From the NCBI GenBank assembly GCA_002425935.1, contig DINE01000028.1, positions 1 to 29,835 on the forward strand: a stretch of DNA of 29,835 nt, written 5' to 3'. Positions 7,594 through 16,390 of this stretch are shown piece by piece. The position numbers and the translations under genes are program-made. Within the stretch, counting starts at the first letter, position 1. Each line of letters begins with the position of its first letter. Below the pieces are notes generated by a model, which searched no databases, was not told the origin of the DNA, and worked only from the letters and a program-made list of their open reading frames with translations. The stretch is from Bacteroidales bacterium UBA5548 (GTDB lineage: Bacteria > Bacteroidota > Bacteroidia > Bacteroidales > UBA932).

Positions 7594-9108
7594 AATTGTC
7601 TCCTCTTTTCCCAGAAGTGCCATAATATCTGCAACTCCCGGACCTTTGGATTCACCAACCAGAAGAAGTCTCAGGCAGTTCATTACAGAACCCATTTGCC
7701 ATCCATTCTCTTTAATCATTGCAGGAAGTCTGTTCTCGATATCCTCTTTTGAAAATGAAGGCATTTCGGAAAACATATTGATTACCTGATCTAGTATTTC
7801 AGAGGTATCCTCTTTCCAGAACTTCTCCTTTACCTTTAAGTCGTAATTTTCTGGTGCAGTAAACATAAAGTCAGCCATATCAAGAAAATCGTGTACAAAG
7901 ACAGCTCTCTCCCTGAATAGTTCAACAACATTGGCAACATATGTCATCTCTGCATCAATCCCTCTGTTTTTAAGTAATATGGAAAGATCTGATGCCAGAG
8001 AGCCGGTATCTCTTTTTCGCAAATACTCCTGATTAAACCACTTTGCTTTGTCAGGATTAAATTTTGCACCTGACTTTACAACTCTTTCGAGTGAAAAAGC
8101 TTCGGTTAGCTCTTCCAGTGAGAAAATCTCCTGCTCAGTTCCGGGATTCCATCCCAGGAAGGCCAGAAGATTAACAAACGCCTCCGGAAAATAGCCATCT
8201 TCACGATATCCGCGTGAGACCTCACCCTGTTCGTTTTTCCACTCCAGCGGAAATACCGGGAAACCGAGCCTGTCACCATCACGTTTGCTAAGTTTACCCT
8301 TTCCGTCAGGCTTGAGAAGCAGCGAGAGGTGGGCAAACTGAGGCCTGCTTTCACTCCAGCCGAACGCCTCATACAGCATATAATGAAGAGGAAGTGACGG
8401 GAGCCACTCTTCCCCTCTAATAACATCGCTTATCTCCATAAGCCTGTCATCGACTACATTTGCCAGATGGTATGTTGGGAGCTGGTCAGCAGCCTTCCAG
8501 AGAACTTTGTCGTCAAGGGTTGATGAGTTAACCTCAATCTCTCCCCTGATCTGATCGTTCATTTTAATTATATGATCAACAGGCATTTTGAATCGGATAA
8601 CCCATCTGTTATCACGCTCAGTCATCGCCTGAATCTCATCCTGCGTCATTGTAAGAGATGTCCTCATACTCTCCCTTATCTGGTGATTGTATGTAAAGGT
8701 CTCGCCTCGTGCTTCTGCGGCAGCTCTTACGCTGTCCAGCTCTTCCGGAGTGTCAAATGCATAGTATGCAAAACCTCTGTTTACCAAATCCAGAGCGTAA
8801 TCTTTGTATATCTCTCTCCTTTGAGACTGACGGTAAGGGGCGTGAGGGTGCTTCTCAGACGGAGTCTCAACCATCTTGCCTCCCTCTGTTCCTTCGTCAG
8901 GTGAGATGCCACACCAGGCCAGAGCCTCTATTATGTACTCCTCTGCTCCCGGAACAAATCTTTGAGAATCTGTATCTTCGATTCTCAGAATAAAATCTCC
9001 CCCTCTCTTTTTTGCGTACAGATAGTTATACAGAGCGGTCCTAACACCTCCCATATGAAGCGGTCCCGTGGGACTTGGGGCAAAGCGGACTCTGGTTCTT
9101 TTGGTCAT
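7561..9108 (-). CDS. gltX: Glutamyl-tRNA synthetase
   Basis: Charges tRNA-Glu with glutamate. A class Ic synthetase of 515 residues. It shows the HIGH-type motif PSPTGPLHMGG (residues 11-21), IEDTDSQR (43-50), and the KMSKS-type loop GKLSKRDGDRLGFP (271-284), followed by the helical anticodon-binding region. It starts one base after the ftsZ stop, so it is translated from the tail of the division operon or from the predicted ftsZ promoter. Its 3' end overlaps galE by 33 bp. Assignment as GluRS rather than GlnRS rests on the bacterial GltX motif set and the C-terminal domain type. Confidence 0.96.
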   Translation of the reverse strand: MTKRTRVRFAPSPTGPLHMGGVRTALYNYLYAKKRGGDFILRIEDTDSQRFVPGAEEYIIEALAWCGISPDEGTEGGKMVETPSEKHPHAPYRQSQRREIYKDYALDLVNRGFAYYAFDTPEELDSVRAAAEARGETFTYNHQIRESMRTSLTMTQDEIQAMTERDNRWVIRFKMPVDHIIKMNDQIRGEIEVNSSTLDDKVLWKAADQLPTYHLANVVDDRLMEISDVIRGEEWLPSLPLHYMLYEAFGWSESRPQFAHLSLLLKPDGKGKLSKRDGDRLGFPVFPLEWKNEQGEVSRGYREDGYFPEAFVNLLAFLGWNPGTEQEIFSLEELTEAFSLERVVKSGAKFNPDKAKWFNQEYLRKRDTGSLASDLSILLKNRGIDAEMTYVANVVELFRERAVFVHDFLDMADFMFTAPENYDLKVKEKFWKEDTSEILDQVINMFSEMPSFSKEDIENRLPAMIKENGWQMGSVMNCLRLLLVGESKGPGVADIMALLGKEETILRVGRKSLLP

Positions 9109-9109
9109 C

Positions 9110-10495
9110 TTAATCCTGTGTTTGATGTATATATGAGTTATCGGACAACAGCTGTTGTCTTCCGTTACTCTCTTCCAGTCTGAAGGTGCTGCTCTCTTTT
9201 GGGTCGGGAACAGGCACCGAGCTCTCCTGGTTTCTGAGCTTCATCTGTTTTCTTATGTATGCAGGCTGTTTTTCAAGTTGTGTTATGTCGTCGCCCTGCT
9301 CCAGAATAAGTGCCGGTTTACTCTTTTTGACAACGCTCTCCTGACCCGCTGCCGGGACACTATGTCTTACAGTAGGCTTGATAACCCTCTCTGCAGGCAT
9401 AATCTCTGAGTGAACAGAGGTTATATGCTCTTCGTGGATAGGAGGTGCAGATGTTATTGCATCGTTACCAAGTACCACACTCTCTACAATTTTTCCTCCA
9501 GATGACGAAATCTGAGGGAGAGAGTGCATATCAAATCCCGTTGCAACAATGGTAACACTGATTGACTCACCTATAGAAGGGTCGCAGACAACTCCCCGTT
9601 TGAAGTTTTCGGCATTTCCCCCTGTAAACTCACTTATATAGGCCATGATCTGTGAGAGTTCGGCCATTGTTAATCCGTGGTCGTTGCTTGATGTGATGTT
9701 TACAAGAACATTCTTGGCAGATGTAAGGTCAAAGTCATTTAAAAGAGGTGATGAAAGAGCCTCTTCTACAGCTCTTATCGCACGGTTCTCCCCTGTTGCG
9801 GACCCTACACCCATGAGGGCCATTCCGCTGTTGTTCATTACCATTCTGACATCGGCAAAGTCAACATTTATAAAGCCAGGTCTTGTAATAATTTCGGCAA
9901 TACCTTTAACGGCTGTGCTCAGTACTGCGTCTGCCTTTGGAAATGCCTCAAAAATAGAGAGCTCTCCAAATATTTTGTAAAGTTTTTGATTATCAATTAT
10001 GAGCAGGCTGTCTACATTTTTCTCCAGCTCCTTAATTCCAAGAATTGCCCTTTTGAGAAATTCGCTGCCCTCATCCCGGAATGGAAGAGTAACAACGGCC
10101 ACAGTGAGTAGACCCATCTCTCTTGCAACTTTTGCAATAACAGGGGCAGCTCCGGTTCCGGTACCTCCACCCATACCGGCAGTGATAAAGACCATCTCTG
10201 TGTATCCCTCAAGAAGTTCCTTAATCCTTTCGATGCTCTCCATTGCGGCTTTTCTTCCCTGTTCGGGGTTGCAACCGGCACCAAGTCCGCGTGTTACAAC
10301 ATTCCCCAACTGGAGTTTTTCGGGTACCGGACTTGCTGCAAGGGCCTGTACATCTGTATTGCAAATCAGGAAGTCAACATCTTTGATTCCCTGTCTGAAC
10401 ATCTGGTTTACAGCGTTTCCGCCACCTCCGCCGACACCAATTACTTTGATGATCGACCTGTTGGGCTCCCAATCTACCGGTAAATACTCTTTCAT
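9110..10495 (-). CDS. ftsZ: Cell division protein FtsZ
   Basis: The tubulin-like GTPase that forms the cytokinetic ring. Visible: VGGGGGNAVNQM at 21-32, the GTP signature GGGTGTG at 109-115, and the T7 loop NVDFADVR (209-216) with the catalytic aspartates. The globular domain ends near residue 322. A linker of about 80 residues leads to QPAYIRKQM, which I read as the partner-binding peptide. Unlike in Proteobacteria, about 40 more residues follow and end in SDNSYIHQTQD. This tail resembles those I recall from Bacteroidales FtsZ proteins. It lies 9 bases after ftsA. A full promoter with a near-leaderless start is predicted inside the ftsA end. Confidence 0.97.
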   Translation of the reverse strand: MKEYLPVDWEPNRSIIKVIGVGGGGGNAVNQMFRQGIKDVDFLICNTDVQALAASPVPEKLQLGNVVTRGLGAGCNPEQGRKAAMESIERIKELLEGYTEMVFITAGMGGGTGTGAAPVIAKVAREMGLLTVAVVTLPFRDEGSEFLKRAILGIKELEKNVDSLLIIDNQKLYKIFGELSIFEAFPKADAVLSTAVKGIAEIITRPGFINVDFADVRMVMNNSGMALMGVGSATGENRAIRAVEEALSSPLLNDFDLTSAKNVLVNITSSNDHGLTMAELSQIMAYISEFTGGNAENFKRGVVCDPSIGESISVTIVATGFDMHSLPQISSSGGKIVESVVLGNDAITSAPPIHEEHITSVHSEIMPAERVIKPTVRHSVPAAGQESVVKKSKPALILEQGDDITQLEKQPAYIRKQMKLRNQESSVPVPDPKESSTFRLEESNGRQQLLSDNSYIHQTQD

Positions 10496-10499
10496 AATG

Positions 10500-10531
10500 C
10501 AAAGTTATGCTTCGTCGTTGGAATTGTCAAA
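10500..10531 (-). promoter_or_regulatory. Predicted internal promoter of ftsZ(-gltX)
   Basis: On the minus strand TTTG (10528-10531) is followed after exactly 20 bases by TAACTTTG (10500-10507), a full match to the Bacteroidota consensus. The -7 box contains the ftsA stop codon TAA. CATT and the ftsZ ATG follow directly, so transcription should begin at or next to the start codon. Confidence 0.65.
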
Positions 10532-11848
10532 TATGGTTCCAAAAAAGCTTGGGATTGATCCAAGAATTTTTCTGCCGCCGCTACGTGGATTAATCTTTGA
10601 TCCTCCTCTCTCTCGCTGTGCTCCGCCTGACGCCCCTTCGGAAACAATCTCCTCTTCAGGGAAAAGAGTTGTGGTGCACGACGGGCTCTCTTCTACTTTA
10701 TTTTGCTCCCATTCGTGTCCCAGCAGAAGCAATCCGATTGCTGTTGAGGTGGCAGGACGGCAAATTTCGTTTGATGTGTCAAAGCACAAATGGTTCGAAG
10801 GAGAAGCGATTCTTGTATCGTATCCTGTTTTATATTTGACAAACTGACTCAGATTGGTTAAAAGCGCACCACCCCCGGTGATTACTATTCCGGCACCGAG
10901 TCTGTCCTGATAGCCTGAATTCTCTATCTCATACATTACTGCCTCGATGATCTCCTCAACTCTTGCTTCGATAATCCCGGCAATCACCTTAAAGGAGACC
11001 TCCCTTGACTCTCTGCCGCCAAGCCCCGGAATTATTACAGTTCTGTTTTCTGGTACATATTCGCTGTAGCACGAACCATACTGTATCTTCATCTGCTCGG
11101 CATTTCTCAGAGATACTCCGCATCCCTGTCTAAGGTCTTCTGTAATTGAATTTCCTCCGAAAGGAATTACAGCAGTATGCCTTATGATGTTGTTGTGGTA
11201 TATGAGCAAGTCAGTTGTTCCGCCTCCAATATCAACCATAGCAACACCAAGTTCCATCTCATCTTCAGAGAGAACAGCTTTTGCCGATGCCACAGGTTCA
11301 AGAACCAACTCTCTCAGCTTAAGGCCGGCACGGGTAATTACCAGTTTGCTGTGCTCAACTGAGTTGATCTTGCCAATGAAGAGCTTGTAATCTCCTTCAA
11401 TTCTGGTGCCCGTCATCCCTTTTGCATTCTCAACACCCATGTGATCATCTACATTGTACGACTGAGGAATTACATGAAGGATCTTCTCCCCTGCATTTAC
11501 CCTTGAATTGGACATCTCTTTAATCATGTCATCTATCTCATCCTGAGATATAAGATTGTCTGCCCTTCCACGGTTACGGCTTATTCTGGCAGATGCACAC
11601 TTTATGTTCTGTCCCGCTATTCCAACGTAAACCTCTTTGATCTCTATTGAATGTTCGTTTTTTATCTCTTCTATGGTCGGAAGAAGAGAGTCAAGAACCT
11701 CTTGTATGTTAACCACCTCTCCTCTCATTACTCCTTTCGACGGGGCCTCACGGAAGGCTACGATTCTGAACCCCGATTCTGTCTTCTCTCCAACCAGGGT
11801 AACCACCTTTGTGGTTCCAAGGTCTATGGCTGCAACATAATTGTTCAT
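10505..11848 (-). CDS. ftsA: Cell division protein FtsA
   Basis: An actin-like ATPase that tethers FtsZ to the membrane and recruits later division proteins. The 447-residue sequence begins with the phosphate-1 motif AAIDLGTTKVVTLVGE (residues 6-21). It includes VDIGGGTTDLLIY (phosphate 2) and VITGGGALL (adenosine loop). A variable charged segment follows near 400-430. The last 18 residues, with GSIPSFFGTIFDN, fit the C-terminal amphipathic membrane-targeting helix. Its ATG overlaps the ftsQ stop as ATGA, indicating coupling. ftsZ follows 9 bases later. Confidence 0.96.
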   Translation of the reverse strand: MNNYVAAIDLGTTKVVTLVGEKTESGFRIVAFREAPSKGVMRGEVVNIQEVLDSLLPTIEEIKNEHSIEIKEVYVGIAGQNIKCASARISRNRGRADNLISQDEIDDMIKEMSNSRVNAGEKILHVIPQSYNVDDHMGVENAKGMTGTRIEGDYKLFIGKINSVEHSKLVITRAGLKLRELVLEPVASAKAVLSEDEMELGVAMVDIGGGTTDLLIYHNNIIRHTAVIPFGGNSITEDLRQGCGVSLRNAEQMKIQYGSCYSEYVPENRTVIIPGLGGRESREVSFKVIAGIIEARVEEIIEAVMYEIENSGYQDRLGAGIVITGGGALLTNLSQFVKYKTGYDTRIASPSNHLCFDTSNEICRPATSTAIGLLLLGHEWEQNKVEESPSCTTTLFPEEEIVSEGASGGAQRERGGSKINPRSGGRKILGSIPSFFGTIFDNSNDEA

Positions 11849-12657
11849 AAGTTTAAGTCTTTATCTGTTTTATTTTCTGATTTTTTACATACTAGCTGAT
11901 TCCCGAACCTAAGGTCCACTGTCTTATACGATTCCCAACCTTGTGCTGGTATAACCTTATTATAAAATGCCTCGAGTTTCAAAAATTTATATTCAATATT
12001 GTCCGGTTCTCCGAATATTACCTCAAAACTTCCTACACGTGGGATAAAAGAGAGGACACCCTTTTCGTCAATATATATCTGTTCAACCATAGAGTTCCAG
12101 AAGCTCTCTCTCTCGAGATACATTCCGAGGTTGTGCAGCATGGTAACCCAGCGCGGGTTGTTTTTCACCTCACCTCTGAATCCTGTAGGGATATTGAGCG
12201 GTATATTTCCTGTTACAACCGGAACATAAGAGGTGAAAGTTCTCATTAGAGGAAAGATGTAGGCAGTTTCGTCCATATAGAACCCTCCGTTGGCCGTTTC
12301 CAGGCGAAGAACCGGTCTGCGTTGCATAATCTCGACCCTAACTATTCCTTTCCTGTTAACACTTACCTGTGATATCTTCACAGCAGTCCGGTTATTTATA
12401 ATATTTTCAATTTCAAAAAGATTAATATGTTTGATTTTACTCTCTCCGGGAGTAATTCCCTCTGTACGGAGCAGCTCTTTTATCTCACCCGGGCTTACAA
12501 ATCTGTTCTTTGCACTATCCAGTACAGTGACTTTAATTTCTGTACATCTGAGTTTATCGCTCTCCTGAGCTGTAAGCAGTGAAGACCAGAAAAAATAGGC
12601 ACCAAGTGCCGCGGTAATCAGCACATATCCTGTATATATGAGGATCTTTTTAAACAT
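11845..12657 (-). CDS. ftsQ: Cell division protein FtsQ
   Basis: A bitopic membrane protein that links early and late division proteins. The 270 residues show a short cytoplasmic start, one membrane helix at about 5-28 (LIYTGYVLITAALGAYFFW), a POTRA domain at about 36-115 and a beta domain behind it. Sequence similarity to proteobacterial FtsQ is low, as usual in Bacteroidota. The call therefore rests on topology plus the position between murC and ftsA. It overlaps murC by 8 bases and ftsA by 4 (ATGA). Confidence 0.9.
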   Translation of the reverse strand: MFKKILIYTGYVLITAALGAYFFWSSLLTAQESDKLRCTEIKVTVLDSAKNRFVSPGEIKELLRTEGITPGESKIKHINLFEIENIINNRTAVKISQVSVNRKGIVRVEIMQRRPVLRLETANGGFYMDETAYIFPLMRTFTSYVPVVTGNIPLNIPTGFRGEVKNNPRWVTMLHNLGMYLERESFWNSMVEQIYIDEKGVLSFIPRVGSFEVIFGEPDNIEYKFLKLEAFYNKVIPAQGWESYKTVDLRFGNQLVCKKSENKTDKDLNL

Positions 12658-14017
12658 TATATCTCTTTTTAAGATACTCGCCTATAGGTTTGACAAATCT
12701 GTCGATATCTCCGGCACCAAAGGTTATAAGTACATCTATATCTCTTTTGGCCAGTTCTTCCATCAGAGACTCCTTAGATACCAGTACCTTATTTTTTAAT
12801 GTTACATCGTCAAGTATTATTTGAGAGGTAACCCCCTCAATCGGCAACTCTCTTGCAGGATAGATATCCATCAGAATCAGTTCATCAAGCTTTGAAAGAC
12901 TCTCAGCAAACTCTCCTGCGAAATCTCTTGTGCGGGTGTAGAGGTGGGGCTGAAATACTCCTGTAAGTTTTCTGCCCGGGAACATATTCCTTATTGAACT
13001 TATAGCCGCAGACAACTCTTTTGGATGGTGTGCATAGTCATCTATATATGAGCATCTGGATTTATTAATCTGAATGTCAAATCTTCTCTCAACTCCCTGA
13101 AAACGCGACAGTGAATCCCTTATCTTTTCAGGAGAGATCCCTTCTACTATCGCTACAGCAGACGCTGCAATTGCATTCTCTACATTAACCCACCCCGGAA
13201 TACCAACTGTACAGTTTTTAACAGAACCACCGGGATAATTGAATGTGAATCTAAAGTAGCCGCCATCCTGAATCTTAATCTCAGAGGCGTAGAAATCGCA
13301 TTCACTGTCGTAGGAGTAGTACATGACTTTTGCCTTGCATCTGATCTCTGTGTCTATTGCCGCCCCTTTTTTAACAATCAGGGTGTCGCTAACCTGTGAT
13401 GCAAAATCTTCGAATGCACATTTTATAGTTTCATAATCGTTATAAATGTCAAGATGGTCGGCATCTGCAGAAGTAATCACTGCACTTTGTGGCCAAAGCT
13501 GCAAAAACGACCTGTCAAATTCATCAGCCTCTGCTACGAGAAGCTCGCTTTTGTCCAGAAGAAGATTTGTATGATAGTTTTTCGAGATACCTCCCAGAAA
13601 CGCATTGCAACCCCTCCCCGAATCGGTAAGAATATGGGCCAGAAGGGTAGAGGTGGTAGTTTTACCGTGAGTACCGGCAACTGCCAGTGTCCTCTTCTCT
13701 TTTGCTATAACGCCAAGAGCCAGAGACCTTTTCACAATTTTATACCCCATCTCCTTAAAATAGATGTACTCCATAAGGTCTGACGGTATTGCCGGAGTAT
13801 ATATAACCAAAGTCTTATCTTTCTCTTTTTTGAAAACCTGAGGAATCTGAGTTATATCATCCTCATAGTGAATCTCCATTCCTTCATTTTCTAGCTCTTG
13901 AGTAAGTGAGCTTGGTGTTCTGTCATACCCGGCAACTATGCTGCCATGATGTTTGTAGTACCTTGCAAGGGCACTCATTCCAATTCCGCCAATTCCTATC
14001 AGATAAACATTTTTCAT
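12650..14017 (-). CDS. murC: UDP-N-acetylmuramate--L-alanine ligase
   Basis: Adds the first amino acid, L-alanine, to UDP-MurNAc. The 455-residue protein has the N-terminal dinucleotide-like loop GIGGIGMS (8-15), the ATP-binding P-loop GTHGKTTT (115-122), EADEFDRSF (163-171), DADHLDIY (185-192) and DDYAHHP in the later half. These separate MurC from MurD and MurE, both also present here. It overlaps ftsQ by 8 bases and starts 11 bases after murG. It acts in the cytoplasm on the substrate later used by MurD and MurE. Confidence 0.97.
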   Translation of the reverse strand: MKNVYLIGIGGIGMSALARYYKHHGSIVAGYDRTPSSLTQELENEGMEIHYEDDITQIPQVFKKEKDKTLVIYTPAIPSDLMEYIYFKEMGYKIVKRSLALGVIAKEKRTLAVAGTHGKTTTSTLLAHILTDSGRGCNAFLGGISKNYHTNLLLDKSELLVAEADEFDRSFLQLWPQSAVITSADADHLDIYNDYETIKCAFEDFASQVSDTLIVKKGAAIDTEIRCKAKVMYYSYDSECDFYASEIKIQDGGYFRFTFNYPGGSVKNCTVGIPGWVNVENAIAASAVAIVEGISPEKIRDSLSRFQGVERRFDIQINKSRCSYIDDYAHHPKELSAAISSIRNMFPGRKLTGVFQPHLYTRTRDFAGEFAESLSKLDELILMDIYPARELPIEGVTSQIILDDVTLKNKVLVSKESLMEELAKRDIDVLITFGAGDIDRFVKPIGEYLKKRYNV

Positions 14018-14028
14018 ATTTTTCTCTT

Positions 14029-15138
14029 TTACCGGGTTGAGGTTTTAATTATCTCTCTCGCAATGACCTCTGCTGAATCACGCAAAGCCATCTTCTCTAT
14101 TCGATTCTCAAGTTCCTTAACTTTTATATCGTCTTTAATCAGTTCCATTGCAGCATTCATCAGTTCGTCATCAGCCATGTTATCCGGTACCAGCAGAGCA
14201 GCACCTTTGTCAGACAGCGATCTGGCATTATGTGTCTGGTGATCTTCGGCTACATTTGGGGATGGAACAAAAATTACAGCCTTAGCAGCTATACAGAGCT
14301 CAGAAATTGTTCCTGCTCCTGCTCTGCTTATTACAACATCTGCTGCAGCAAATGCAAGATCCATATCTGTAAGGAATTCATAACATTTTACATAGGATCT
14401 CGGATTCAGGGAGTTGAACTCTTTTATTTTTTCAAAGTAGTACTTACCTGTCTGCCAGATTATATTTATATCGCTTTCAATATTCTCCTGAACCCAGTTC
14501 ATTACACACCTGTTAAGCGTGCCTGCACCAAGTGAGCCTCCGGTTATGAGCAGGGTTTTTTTATCACGGTTAAGAGAGTAGAGTGTTGCAGCTCTCTCTT
14601 TCATCTCAGGAGTAGCTTTAACAATCCCTTTTCTGACAGGGTTTCCGGTAAGAATGACCTTGTCTGCAGGGAAAAACCTCTCCATCCCTTCGTATGCAAC
14701 ACAAATTTTTTCGGCTTTTTTACCAAGAAGCCTGTTTGTAAGACCGGCAAAGGAGTTTTGCTCCTGTATCAGATAAGGAATGCCCTTTCTGCCTGCCATC
14801 CAAAGCAACGGGCCTGAGGCGTAACCCCCTACACCAACTGCTACATCCGGTTTAAAGTTCTTAATTATTTTACCGGCTATTCTGAGACTCCTGAGTATTT
14901 TAAAAGGAAGTTTCAGATTATCAAGGCTTAAGGATCTTTTTAATCCTGCAACAGGTAATCCCTCAATTTTATATCCTGCCGCAGGCACTCTCTCCATCTC
15001 CATTCTTCCCGCTGCTCCAACGAATAAAATTTCACAATCAGGTGCTGCCTCTCTAAGGGCATTGGCAACAGAGATTGCCGGAAAGATATGTCCTCCCGTT
15101 CCGCCGCCGCTTATTATAATTTTCATGCCCTTTTTCAT
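14029..15138 (-). CDS. murG: UDP-GlcNAc--MurNAc-(pentapeptide)-PP-undecaprenol transferase
   Basis: The peripheral membrane glycosyltransferase that converts lipid I to lipid II. The GT28 N-terminal motif ISGGGTGGHIFPA (Gly-rich loop at 11-17), VGVGGYASGP near 112 and the C-terminal donor-site stretch SRAGAGTISEL are visible; length is 369 residues. Its ATG overlaps the ftsW stop (ATGA), and an AAAGGAGG sequence lies 4 bases upstream inside ftsW. A second in-frame ATG four codons later (MKIIISGGG) is a possible alternative, but the coupled start seems better. Adjacent ftsW encodes the polymerase that uses the product. Confidence 0.96.
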   Translation of the reverse strand: MKKGMKIIISGGGTGGHIFPAISVANALREAAPDCEILFVGAAGRMEMERVPAAGYKIEGLPVAGLKRSLSLDNLKLPFKILRSLRIAGKIIKNFKPDVAVGVGGYASGPLLWMAGRKGIPYLIQEQNSFAGLTNRLLGKKAEKICVAYEGMERFFPADKVILTGNPVRKGIVKATPEMKERAATLYSLNRDKKTLLITGGSLGAGTLNRCVMNWVQENIESDINIIWQTGKYYFEKIKEFNSLNPRSYVKCYEFLTDMDLAFAAADVVISRAGAGTISELCIAAKAVIFVPSPNVAEDHQTHNARSLSDKGAALLVPDNMADDELMNAAMELIKDDIKVKELENRIEKMALRDSAEVIAREIIKTSTR

Positions 15139-16373
15139 CTCTCCTCCTTTTTGCTCTCTTTACTCTCATCTGATGCAGCTTCTGTCTCTGCAGCTTTTGC
15201 AGCAGCCTCCTTTTTGGAGATATTTTCAATTGTGCGGCTTACAGATAAAATTATACCAAAGCCTCCGCTCATAATAATCAGAGATGTTCCCCCAAGACTT
15301 ACAAGAGGCAGTGTGTGCCCCGTAACGGGTAACAGACCTACATTCACACATATATGAAGAAGAGCCTGTGATGTTATAAGTATGGCCAACCCCATCACAA
15401 GCATTAGGGAAAATGTTCTGGTACAAGATCTTGCCAGCATTATGCATCTGGTAAAGAACCAGACATACAACATCAGTACCAGCAAGCCTCCTATAAATCC
15501 CCACTCCTCAATAATAATAGCGTATATGTAATCTGAGTAGGGGTGTGGGAGAAGATTCCTCTGGATGCTGTTACCTGGACCTTTCCCCAATATTCCTGCC
15601 GAGGCCACTGCAATCTTTGCCATGTCGGCCTGAAAGGTTTTGTCAAGGATAGCCTGCTTCTCCTGAGGAGTAAGAGCATCCTCGGCTTTATGCTCAATTG
15701 TATGATTCTTTATACGGTTAACGGCCGTCTCTACACGGGGAAAGAGGCCGAACATCATATTCATTACAATTATCAAAACGAGTGTAATTACTGCTATTCC
15801 TGCAGTTTTAAGAAGATGCATCCACTTAATACCTGCAATCAGAAAGAGTAAAAACGAGACTGCTCCTACCAGAAGGCCTGTTGAAATACTGCCGTACAAA
15901 ATGAGCAAAATTACAACTCCCAAAGGGGCGACAGCCCATATTAAAAACTCTTTATATGTTTCAAACTTAAAGTCTTCCAATATTTTTGAGAGGTAAAGTA
16001 TGACTGCAATTTTTGCGAACTCTGCAGGTTGAAACGAAATAACACCTATTCTGAGCCACCTCTCAGCATCGTTGTAACTGCTTCCCACCAATATTGTAGC
16101 AGTAAGAAAACCGACAGAGAGAATCATTCCGAAATATGAGAGCATTCTGTACCATCCAAGCGGAATTTTGTAGCAAATATATAGCGCCGTTAGCCCGAAG
16201 ATTATGAATCTCAGCTGTTTGAAGAGAAAGTCCATAGTGCTTTTATTCTCCCTGAAGGCCAGAGAGCTGCTCGAAGAGTAAACCGCCGCAACCGAAATGA
16301 GCGACAGCATAAAGATGATTATCCAAATCACCTTATCTCCCTTTAGCCTGTATATTATGTTATTCTCTTCCAT
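15135..16373 (-). CDS. ftsW: Septal peptidoglycan polymerase FtsW (SEDS family)
   Basis: An integral membrane glycosyltransferase that polymerises lipid II at the septum together with FtsI. About nine to ten hydrophobic segments are visible. Conserved SEDS features include AERWLRIG with QPAEFAK, the large extracytoplasmic loop containing IQRNLLPHPYSDYI, and GHTLPLVSLGGTSLI near the end. The C-terminus is a charged Ala/Lys/Glu-rich tail of about 28 residues. I choose the ATG at 16373; a GTG at 16379 in the same frame would add two residues (VQ). FtsW rather than RodA or SpoVE is inferred from the cluster position. Confidence 0.95.
   Translation of the reverse strand: MEENNIIYRLKGDKVIWIIIFMLSLISVAAVYSSSSSLAFRENKSTMDFLFKQLRFIIFGLTALYICYKIPLGWYRMLSYFGMILSVGFLTATILVGSSYNDAERWLRIGVISFQPAEFAKIAVILYLSKILEDFKFETYKEFLIWAVAPLGVVILLILYGSISTGLLVGAVSFLLFLIAGIKWMHLLKTAGIAVITLVLIIVMNMMFGLFPRVETAVNRIKNHTIEHKAEDALTPQEKQAILDKTFQADMAKIAVASAGILGKGPGNSIQRNLLPHPYSDYIYAIIIEEWGFIGGLLVLMLYVWFFTRCIMLARSCTRTFSLMLVMGLAILITSQALLHICVNVGLLPVTGHTLPLVSLGGTSLIIMSGGFGIILSVSRTIENISKKEAAAKAAETEAASDESKESKKEER
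15143..15150 (-). promoter_or_regulatory. Shine-Dalgarno sequence of murG
   Basis: AAAGGAGG on the minus strand lies 4 bases before the murG ATG, within the last codons of ftsW (KKEER). Such sequences are uncommon in Bacteroidota. The short spacing and the coding constraint (Lys/Glu/Arg codons) mean it may be partly accidental. Confidence 0.4.
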
Positions 16374-16390
16374 CTGCACGAACCTGATTT

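Noticed and set aside
9999..10847. A long plus-strand open frame (282 codons) antisense to ftsZ and ftsA
   Set aside because: It is low-complexity Ser/Pro/Leu-rich translation of the reverse of two well-supported genes, with no domain, start signal or promoter.
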